The notes under the pieces were generated by a model that saw only the letters and a program-made list of their open reading frames with translations, made no database searches and was not told where the DNA came from. Shown here piece by piece: positions 1 through 5,480 of a DNA stretch of 6,207 bases; position 1 is the stretch's first letter, and each line of letters opens with the position of its first letter. The stretch spans positions 1 to 6,207 of the forward strand of contig DHWT01000009.1 of assembly GCA_002413325.1 (NCBI GenBank). Reading direction: 5' to 3'. Source of the stretch: Chitinophagaceae bacterium UBA5175. GTDB taxonomy: Bacteria > Bacteroidota > Bacteroidia > Chitinophagales > Chitinophagaceae. The position numbers and the translations under genes are program-made.

Positions 1-51
1 TGATTTCCATGAGTAAATGGTTAAATGATCCACAATAGGTTCAAAAGCCAT
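1..51 (-). CDS. Possible partial gene running off the left edge, unidentified
   Basis: Among all six frames at the left edge, only this minus-strand frame stays open. From the ATG at 49-51 it reads MAFEPIVDHLTIYSWKS and continues out of the window. The frame is also open further upstream, to a TGA at 148-150, giving a hydrophobic run (FYILGMAFEPIVDHL) that resembles a membrane segment. The Met may therefore be internal to a longer, broken gene rather than a true start. A TAnnTTTG-type box (TATTTTTG, minus strand) lies at 135-142, but no TTG sits at a suitable distance upstream of it. I do not recognise the family. Too little is visible to separate a real gene from a chance open frame. Confidence 0.22.
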   Translation of the reverse strand, partial: MAFEPIVDHLTIYSWKS

Positions 52-392
52 ACCCAGGATATAAAACTTTGTATAACAATATTTTGTGATTGATATATAC
101 CGTGCAACTGTCCGATTTTGATACGGTGGGTGTACAAAAATAACTTCTCACCCGATCTCATCTTCGTTTATTCGGGGACATGAAATGTAAAGACCTTGTT
201 TGTGCTCACCCATTGTGACCTTAAAACAAACCGGGGCATATAGACCCAACATCTTTGATTTCAAAAGGGAATGCCCGGGGTGCATATTTTACCCGCGTAT
301 GCGCCGCTGTTAATTATCAATAATGTTTAAGGAAGCAATCACCGGTGAATCTGAACGGGCAATGCTTTTTGAGGTACGGGTCAGCCGTCGGA
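52..392. other. Gene-poor stretch with no supported gene
   Basis: No convincing coding sequence is visible here on either strand. The longest minus-strand frame is a 45-codon ORF at 148-285, starting MHPGHSLLKS and ending at a TGA. It has no recognisable motif and is in the same frame as the open run at the left edge. The stretch contains a perfect 10-bp palindrome, TCACCGGTGA, at 339-348. A small imperfect hairpin lies at 271-285 around CCCGGG. On the minus strand it is followed by a short T-rich run and could act as a weak terminator for the small gene at 393-584. Neither site can be assigned a function. There is no tRNA-like arm, repeat array or insertion-sequence end. Confidence 0.5.
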
Positions 393-584
393 TTATTTGA
401 AATACGAAACCGGAATAATTCTCCACATGTCGTGAGAAAGGCGGCCGGACAATAATTCATATACCAGGTAGAAAGGCCAGAAAATCCAATGGAGGATCAG
501 GTAAAAAACGGAATGGTTATAATACCAGCTGATCATCATTGCATAAATACCCAGAAGGAAATATACGAGGCCTGAATTTCTCAT
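393..584 (-). CDS. Small membrane protein, 63 aa, function unknown
   Basis: This 63-residue protein starts MRNSGLVYFLLGIYAMMISW and ends in SYFK. Roughly residues 6-20 and 26-44 are strongly hydrophobic and aromatic, which suggests two membrane-spanning or membrane-embedded segments in the inner membrane, joined by a short YYNHS turn. A polar tail follows (ELLSGRLSHDMW, then RIIPVSYF). The pattern matches my memory of short conserved hypothetical membrane proteins in Bacteroidota, including the WPFYLVYELL and HDMW segments, but I cannot name a family. The composition is far from random shadow translation, and no better gene overlaps it on the other strand. It lies 121 bp downstream of nagB in the same direction. 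The leader is AT-rich, with no Shine-Dalgarno site and no clear TAnnTTTG box. Read-through from nagB is possible because no terminator is seen between them. Confidence 0.68.
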   Translation of the reverse strand: MRNSGLVYFLLGIYAMMISWYYNHSVFYLILHWIFWPFYLVYELLSGRLSHDMWRIIPVSYFK

Positions 585-705
585 GTTCGTATTATTTAAA
601 GGAAATAAATATAAAATTTTTCATCTATAGGCGCCGGCAATGGCTTTATCTGGTTCACAATTTAGGTCATATTGTTTACGATTCGGACCATAAGCTATTT
701 ATCAA

Positions 706-1467
706 TTATGGCTTTATATAGGCCGCACTCTGTTCGTCAATAAATAAGAGGGCGTTTTCATGCTTTCTCAGGATGGTGGAAGGATATAACTCCCCGATTT
801 CACTGTATAGCGTATGATATATCGCAGTTGCCTTGTGTTCGCCCGGCACGACCACGGACGCGTAGGGCGTTTTGAATAAAACCGGAATGGTGATCGTTAA
901 TGCATGCGTGGGCACCTGCCCGATATGGCCAAAGCAACCTTCATGCACCTGTTGCCACCTGCAGGTTTCATCCAGCTCAACGACCTTTACGATTTCCGGG
1001 TCATTAAAATCAGCTACCTGGGGATCATTAAATGCCAGGTGCGTATTCTCGCCGATACCCAAACATACCATGTCAGCGGGGTACTTAACCAGTAACCCGG
1101 CATATCTGCTGCATTCCTGCTGCAGATCGGTTGCCTGGCCATTCAGATAATGAATTTCCCGGAAGGGGTGGATAGCGAAAAGTCTTTCCCTGAGAAAATT
1201 TCCAAATCCCTGAGGCGCATCGTTGTCCAATCCGATATATTCATCCATGTGGAAGGCATTGATCCGGCTCCAGTCTGTTTCCAGGTCACTGAGCGCGGAT
1301 AGAAATTCATTTTGTGACGGGGCAGCGGCGAAAATGATGTTCACATATTCTTTTGAATCTAATAATACATGTACACGCCGGCTTAATTCCATGGCAGCAG
1401 CGGTTCCCATTAAAGACCTGTTTTCAAAAATTCTGATCTTTAAATGGTTGATGGTAAGTTCTTTCAT
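706..1467 (-). CDS. nagB: Glucosamine-6-phosphate deaminase-like protein (divergent NagB family)
   Basis: This 253-residue cytoplasmic protein belongs to the glucosamine-6-phosphate isomerase/6-phosphogluconolactonase superfamily. The expected reaction is glucosamine-6-phosphate to fructose-6-phosphate plus ammonia. Family landmarks are AFHMDEYIGL (residues 71-80), whose Asp75 matches the catalytic Asp72 of E. coli NagB, and GIGENTHLAFNDP (137-149), whose His143 matches the ring-opening histidine. PTHALTITIP (186-195) and VVVPGEHKA (206-214) are further core elements. Three points are odd. E. coli Asp141 is Asn141 here, Glu148 is Asp148, and the classic PTG-type phosphate loop is replaced by FAAAPSQNEF (46-55). 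I recall a widespread NagB-like subgroup with this AAAPSQ loop, so the changes probably mark a lineage rather than decay. The length is close to the family norm of about 240-270. It follows nagA by 73 bp, and the pairing supports a role in amino-sugar breakdown. The exact substrate is uncertain. Confidence 0.85.
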   Translation of the reverse strand: MKELTINHLKIRIFENRSLMGTAAAMELSRRVHVLLDSKEYVNIIFAAAPSQNEFLSALSDLETDWSRINAFHMDEYIGLDNDAPQGFGNFLRERLFAIHPFREIHYLNGQATDLQQECSRYAGLLVKYPADMVCLGIGENTHLAFNDPQVADFNDPEIVKVVELDETCRWQQVHEGCFGHIGQVPTHALTITIPVLFKTPYASVVVPGEHKATAIYHTLYSEIGELYPSTILRKHENALLFIDEQSAAYIKP

Positions 1468-1480
1468 AATGGATGGTTAC

Positions 1481-1536
1481 AAACCGGATATTTAACTCAT
1501 GCATGCTTGCTGAATCCGGTTTCGGTCTGACCGGAT
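1481..1536 (-). promoter_or_regulatory. Overlapping inverted repeats between nagA and nagB
   Basis: Three inverted repeats share sequence in the 73-bp gap. AAACCGGAT at 1481-1489 pairs perfectly with ATCCGGTTT at 1514-1522 (9 bp, 24-nt loop). ATCCGGT at 1514-1520 also pairs with ACCGGAT at 1530-1536 (7 bp, 9-nt loop), so these two hairpins exclude one another. CGGTCTGACCG at 1523-1533 is a perfect 11-bp odd palindrome lying in the second hairpin. No T-run follows either hairpin on the minus strand, so neither looks like a standard intrinsic terminator. The site could be an operator, an mRNA-processing or stability element between the two cistrons, or chance in a CCGG-rich genome. Confidence 0.35.
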
Positions 1537-1540
1537 GGAT

Positions 1541-2728
1541 CTAGTGCCTGCTATAAATGATTTTTCCGCCGGCAATCGTCGTTTGCACCTGGATATCATC
1601 ATCAAAAATCACGATGTCCGCATCTTTTCCCGGAATCAAAGACCCCTTCCGGCCGGCAATGCCCAGTATGGTAGCCGGTGTATTCGTGATCATCCGGACC
1701 GCCTCCATTAAGGGGACATTTGCCAGAGTCATCATGTTACGCACCAGCCGGTCTGCCGTTGCGACACTGCCGGCAAAAGAACTCCGGTCCGGCAGCTTGG
1801 CCACCCCATCTTCTACAATCACTTTTAATCCGCTGTGCAGATTCCCCAATACGCTCTCACCCCCGGGCATACCCGCAGCCCGCATGGCATCTGTAATTAA
1901 TGCCATCCGGCCGGCTCCTTTGATCTTGTAGATGAGTTTCAGCAGCGGGGGCGGACAATGGATGCCGTCTGCAATCACTTCCACATCCATTTCATCGATC
2001 AGGTAGGCACACTCTATCACGCCGGCATACCGGAAAGCATTCCTGCGGGTAACACCCGTCATACAGGAATAAAAATGCGTGGCCAGGGTAAATCCGTTTT
2101 CAAAAGCCATCAATGCTTCTTCATAGATCGCATCCGTGTGGGCCAGGGCCACCAGGACGTCTTTGGATTTGAGATGTTGTGCGAATTCCATGGCTCCTTT
2201 CAGTTCAGGTGCAGCACTCCATCTTTTAATGTCTGAAGAATGGGATAAGATTTCCCTGTACTCTTCCGGGTCGGGGTCCCTGATATAACGCGGATCCTGC
2301 GCACCCCGCTGGTTCATGGAAAAATAGGGGCCTTCCAGGTGCATCCCCAGAAAACGGGCACCGGTCACATTCTCCTGATCAGCCTGTTTATATAAGTCCA
2401 GAATATTTAAAAGTTCTTCCTTTTCACAGGTCATGGTAGTCGGCAGCATGGACGTGGTTCCATAACGGGCATGGGTCTCCGCTATTTTTAAAAAAGCGTC
2501 TGCAGTTCCGTCCATAAAATCATGTCCCCCGCCTCCATGCACATGTATATCAATAAACCCCGGGGAAATATAATTTCCATTTGCATCCAGCTCAACCGCG
2601 CCAGGTACTTTGATATTTCCTTCCCCGATTTCTGTAATTCTGTCGCCCGTTACGACCACCGTGCCATTTGGAATTAAACGGTATGGCGTTAAAATCCGCC
2701 CGTTACTTATTTTCAATTTTCTATCCAT
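1541..2728 (-). CDS. nagA: N-acetylglucosamine-6-phosphate deacetylase
   Basis: This 395-residue cytoplasmic amidohydrolase converts N-acetylglucosamine-6-phosphate to glucosamine-6-phosphate plus acetate. In order it shows the N-terminal beta segment (KISNGRILTP), GFIDIHVHGGGG with metal ligands His62 and His64, HLEGPYFS with Glu132, ALAHTDA with His197, THFYSCM with His218, ADGIHCPP with His257 and LITDA with the catalytic Asp280. The C-terminal GSLIPGKDADIVIFD closes the small beta domain. The intact HxH pair indicates the two-metal (Bacillus-like) type, whereas E. coli NagA lacks these histidines. The usual THLFNAM or THLYNAM is THFYSCM here, with the phosphate-binding Arg retained as Arg229. 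I chose the ATG at 2726-2728 because family members begin just before the first strand. In-frame ATGs at 2752 and 2773 would add 8 or 15 atypical residues. The gene is paired with nagB downstream. Confidence 0.93.
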   Translation of the reverse strand: MDRKLKISNGRILTPYRLIPNGTVVVTGDRITEIGEGNIKVPGAVELDANGNYISPGFIDIHVHGGGGHDFMDGTADAFLKIAETHARYGTTSMLPTTMTCEKEELLNILDLYKQADQENVTGARFLGMHLEGPYFSMNQRGAQDPRYIRDPDPEEYREILSHSSDIKRWSAAPELKGAMEFAQHLKSKDVLVALAHTDAIYEEALMAFENGFTLATHFYSCMTGVTRRNAFRYAGVIECAYLIDEMDVEVIADGIHCPPPLLKLIYKIKGAGRMALITDAMRAAGMPGGESVLGNLHSGLKVIVEDGVAKLPDRSSFAGSVATADRLVRNMMTLANVPLMEAVRMITNTPATILGIAGRKGSLIPGKDADIVIFDDDIQVQTTIAGGKIIYSRH

Positions 2729-2797
2729 AGCCGGTTCATTCTTTTTAATCATTCCAAAAGATACGCGGGACAATCATCCGGAAGGAATCATGGACCC

Positions 2798-2830
2798 CAA
2801 AGCAAGGAATAATCCCATGAGAAATCAAAA
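2798..2830 (-). promoter_or_regulatory. Candidate promoter for nagA-nagB
   Basis: On the minus strand, TTTTG (2830-2826) is followed after exactly 20 nt by TTGCTTTG (2805-2798). This is one mismatch from the Bacteroidota -7 box TAnnTTTG, with an acceptable -33 spacing. Transcription would start near 2791, giving a leader of about 60 nt to the preferred nagA start. No terminator is visible after the upstream DUF5686 gene, which stops at 2900, so read-through may also occur. The evidence is motif similarity only. Confidence 0.33.
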
Positions 2831-2899
2831 TTTATTCAACAGTACGGGTTCCATGAGGTTCGTGTATGCCGGAAATCATATTTATATGGTTATCCTCCG

Positions 2900-5407
2900 C
2901 TAAAACGACAACCTGAAACTCCCGAACACTCCGAACTTCTGGATATAGGAAAGATCCTGGCCGGTGGGCAGCACATGCCAGATAAAATCAACCCGCAGAA
3001 ACCGGAAGATATTATCCACGCCGGTGCCGACTTCCATATAGGCCTGCCCGTTCAGGGATTTGAAAGTATAATCGGCGTTATTATTATAGGCTGCATTCTC
3101 GGGGGAAAGATGTCCCCACAATAATTTCACATTATAAAACTGGCGGAATTTTAATTTACGCGTGAGGGGAATAAACCGGAACAGGCCATTGCCGATATTG
3201 TGTTCAAAATTAAAACCCGTGAACTGGTCCTGCAGGTACTCGTATTTATTCATCAGACTGAACGCATATTTATCATAGTAATAGGTTTCGTTGCCGGGCG
3301 CTACATTCAGGAACGGATAGGGTTGCACGCCCGTGGTTTTGCCCGCAAACAGATTATAATAAACCGTACCCAGCGGGGGTATTTTAACGATGTCTGATAT
3401 GCTTACGTAAAACTTATTATAGGTCAGCGTACTGCCCAGGACACCGGGAAATCCATGCGTGTACTTTACGTCGATGATGGGGTAGTCGCTTCCCAGGCTG
3501 GTCCGGAAAAAAGTGGTTTCAAAAAATTTCTCCAGGAAGGCGAAACGCAGGTTTACGGCCATTTCAAATCCATTCATCGGGTTGCCCGGGCCGTTTGCAA
3601 AATCCTTGATCGGCGCCAGGTTCATTTCCGGGTTATATACTTTATGATCCGCGGTCAGCATAATGGAAAAACCATTCAGCCATTCATTAAACCATTCCAG
3701 TTTCTGCTCCGTGAGGTTAATGAACTTGATGGGGATATTGGGCTTTCGTACGGCGAGGGCGAAAATATTGTCGCTTGTGATCTCATCATAATATTGCTGG
3801 CCATAATCCAGATCCTGCCGGATGATTCCGTAAAGCGACATGCGGGGGTGTCTTTTAAAGAGGTAGAGCGCATCGGCCTCCCAGTGCCAGGTCTGGTCGC
3901 CGAACCCGTAAGCCAGATAGCCGTGCAGGGTCAGGTTTTTATTGAAATACCGGTTGGTGCCGAGATCAAACCGAAGGCGCAGGCCCTGCATTTCATTAGC
4001 GTAGATCCAGTTGTACCAGGGCCCGATCTGGTAATTGCCGATATTCAGGTAACCGGTCCCGATAAAATTCAGGACGTTGGCATAGGTATGGAATTCCGGC
4101 ATTTTCAGAAGCGTGTCCACCATTTTATAAATCGCTTTCTCGTCCTTGTTCAGCTCCTCATGCCGGTTGTCGACCCAGAAAGAATCCGGCTGGTCGCGTG
4201 CATTTTCGGCAAACAATACTTCTTCCGGGAGCTTGTTTTTCCGGAGTTCATCCGTGACGGACGAATCGTTGTAAACAATATTTTTATAGGTTGTGGTTTT
4301 CCGGCCAATCATGCCCATCCTTTTCTTACCCAGTGCCGAAAGGCTTACGATGAATTTATCTTTGGAAAGAAACCAGGTGGTATCATTGATCAGGGTGAAT
4401 TCCTGGATCAGGCTCATCTCCTGAACGAAATTGATGTTGGCGCTGGAATCCAGGCGGAGCGTCATTTTCTGGATGGCAAAGCTCGTATCGTGCACCCAGC
4501 AGTCCCCTTCAAAAGTGCTTTCCCCTTTTCGTTTCGGAGTGAAAATCAGGTGGAGCAGGCGGCGGGCATTCACATACTGGGTATCCACAATTTTATAACG
4601 GTAATAAGTACTGCCGTTATTACTGAGCGGGCTTACAAAACGTTTGTCGAAAACAGGAATGAAATTATTGTAAAAGTTGATGTTCTGCTCCATGCCTCCC
4701 AGGTACTTGCTTACACTTTCATTATCCAGGCCCACGGTTTTGCTCCCGAGGATCAGTTCCCGTCTTTTGGCGGGACTCCGCTGGTAATAATAGTCCGACA
4801 GCGTTTCTGTAATATAGATGGGCAGAAAGGGATGGGTTTCACTGCTGTCAATATTATTCAGGATGAACGTAAAGGGTTTGAGCAGTTTGACCGACTGGAT
4901 TCTGTCTTTGTTCACCTGGTTCAGGTCCAGTTCCAGTTTGTTGTAGAGTTCGTAAGAGAAATTTTGGAACCGGTACCGATCGTTCGAAGCTTTGTGTTTT
5001 ACGATCTTACGCCAGAGCAGCAGACCGAAATCCACTTTCCGGCTCACGACCACTTCGTTGATATATCTTCCGCGCAGGAGTTGGACAATGATAAACAGGC
5101 TGTCCCTCGTAGCACGTTGAATCAGGGAATCATTCAGGACCAGTGCATAATCCTGAAATCCCACATAGGTGATCTGCAGGGTGTCCCGGGGCCATTGTTC
5201 AAAGCGAAAGGTAAATCCACCTGCAGAATCACTGAGTTTTCCATAGCCAGTCTTTTCCAGCCTCATCGAAGCAAAAGGTACGCGCTCCCCGCTTTGTGCA
5301 TCCAGGATAACACCGCGCAATACCTTGGTCTGGGCGCGGGATCCAAAGGACAGGAGGAGCAATAAAAGGACGCTCAGATAAGGCTGGCATTTTTTCAATG
5401 CCAACAT
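2900..5407 (-). CDS. Outer-membrane DUF5686 protein with carboxypeptidase-regulatory-like domain
   Basis: This predicted outer-membrane protein has 835 residues, and its function is unknown. Residues 1-26 form a signal peptide: KK, then a hydrophobic YLSVLLLLLLSFG core, then SRAQ, the Ala-Gln cleavage region common in Bacteroidota. Residues 28-98 are a CarboxypepD_reg-like beta-sandwich (VLRGVILDAQSGERVPFASM, then ITYVGFQDY). From about 119 to the end it matches DUF5686, which opens with EVVVSRK, LLLWRKIVKHK, then RYRFQNFSYELYNKLELDL. The second half has alternating aromatic strands and ends in FGVFGSFRLSF; a final Phe is the usual signal for beta-barrel insertion by BAM. The length fits the family (about 800-850). 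I chose the ATG at 5405-5407 because the upstream ATG at 5458 would put 17 polar residues before the signal peptide. The gene is divergent from the glycyl-tRNA synthetase gene. Over 1.9 kb it avoids the codons TTA, CTA and TCA completely. Confidence 0.88.
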   Translation of the reverse strand: MLALKKCQPYLSVLLLLLLSFGSRAQTKVLRGVILDAQSGERVPFASMRLEKTGYGKLSDSAGGFTFRFEQWPRDTLQITYVGFQDYALVLNDSLIQRATRDSLFIIVQLLRGRYINEVVVSRKVDFGLLLWRKIVKHKASNDRYRFQNFSYELYNKLELDLNQVNKDRIQSVKLLKPFTFILNNIDSSETHPFLPIYITETLSDYYYQRSPAKRRELILGSKTVGLDNESVSKYLGGMEQNINFYNNFIPVFDKRFVSPLSNNGSTYYRYKIVDTQYVNARRLLHLIFTPKRKGESTFEGDCWVHDTSFAIQKMTLRLDSSANINFVQEMSLIQEFTLINDTTWFLSKDKFIVSLSALGKKRMGMIGRKTTTYKNIVYNDSSVTDELRKNKLPEEVLFAENARDQPDSFWVDNRHEELNKDEKAIYKMVDTLLKMPEFHTYANVLNFIGTGYLNIGNYQIGPWYNWIYANEMQGLRLRFDLGTNRYFNKNLTLHGYLAYGFGDQTWHWEADALYLFKRHPRMSLYGIIRQDLDYGQQYYDEITSDNIFALAVRKPNIPIKFINLTEQKLEWFNEWLNGFSIMLTADHKVYNPEMNLAPIKDFANGPGNPMNGFEMAVNLRFAFLEKFFETTFFRTSLGSDYPIIDVKYTHGFPGVLGSTLTYNKFYVSISDIVKIPPLGTVYYNLFAGKTTGVQPYPFLNVAPGNETYYYDKYAFSLMNKYEYLQDQFTGFNFEHNIGNGLFRFIPLTRKLKFRQFYNVKLLWGHLSPENAAYNNNADYTFKSLNGQAYMEVGTGVDNIFRFLRVDFIWHVLPTGQDLSYIQKFGVFGSFRLSF

Positions 5408-5412
5408 ATCCT

Positions 5413-5420
5413 CAAAAATA
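5413..5420 (-). promoter_or_regulatory. Candidate -7 box (TAnnTTTG) of the DUF5686 gene
   Basis: The minus strand reads TATTTTTG, a perfect match to the Bacteroidota -7 consensus, ending only 5 nt before the preferred ATG at 5407. Transcription starting 4-7 nt past the box would begin at or next to the start codon. No TTG is present at the usual 17-23 nt upstream, which lowers confidence. If the ATG at 5458 were used instead, this box would lie inside the coding region. Confidence 0.38.
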
Positions 5421-5440
5421 CTACAAGAAGGCCGAAGTAG

Positions 5441-5472
5441 TTGCTTCCGGTTCCCCATTCTCCTTACTTTTG
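5441..5472 (+). promoter_or_regulatory. Candidate promoter of the glycyl-tRNA synthetase gene
   Basis: TTG at 5441-5443 and TACTTTTG at 5465-5472 are separated by 21 nt, and both match the Bacteroidota TTG / TAnnTTTG promoter pattern. The -7 box ends 8 nt before the ATG at 5481, so the predicted leader is only a few bases. That leaves no room for a ribosome-binding site, and none is seen. Confidence 0.5.
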
Positions 5473-5480
5473 CAGTCCTT

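Noticed and set aside
334..370. AAGCA / TGCTTTTT inverted arms on the plus strand resembling an intrinsic terminator
   Set aside because: The outer stem is only 5 bp with a long loop, and no plus-strand gene precedes it. On the minus strand, where the small gene ends at 393, the T-run is on the wrong side.
539..721. A 60-codon plus-strand frame overlapping the small membrane protein gene
   Set aside because: It overlaps the ends of two better-supported minus-strand genes and has no hydrophobic or domain pattern. The 63-aa minus-strand product is more protein-like.
872..1150. Plus-strand open frames opposite nagB, including 904-1095 and 1223-1495
   Set aside because: They overlap a gene with clear family motifs on the other strand, and their translations show no recognisable domain.
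1557..2236. Plus-strand open frames opposite nagA (1557-1931, 1958-2236) and 2610-2903 across its start
   Set aside because: These are shadows of the NagA coding sequence, with no promoter, no motif and no plausible protein composition.
2755..2763. TATCTTTTG on the minus strand just before the preferred nagA start, a possible -7 box
   Set aside because: It has one extra base between TA and TTTG and no TTG at a suitable distance. The site at 2798-2830 fits better.
3455..5365. A 636-codon open frame on the plus strand, antisense to the DUF5686 gene
   Set aside because: Its codons are exactly in register with the minus-strand codons, so its stops correspond to TTA, CTA and TCA in the real gene. 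The gene simply avoids these codons. The antisense translation has no domain or signal, whereas the minus strand encodes a complete family match.
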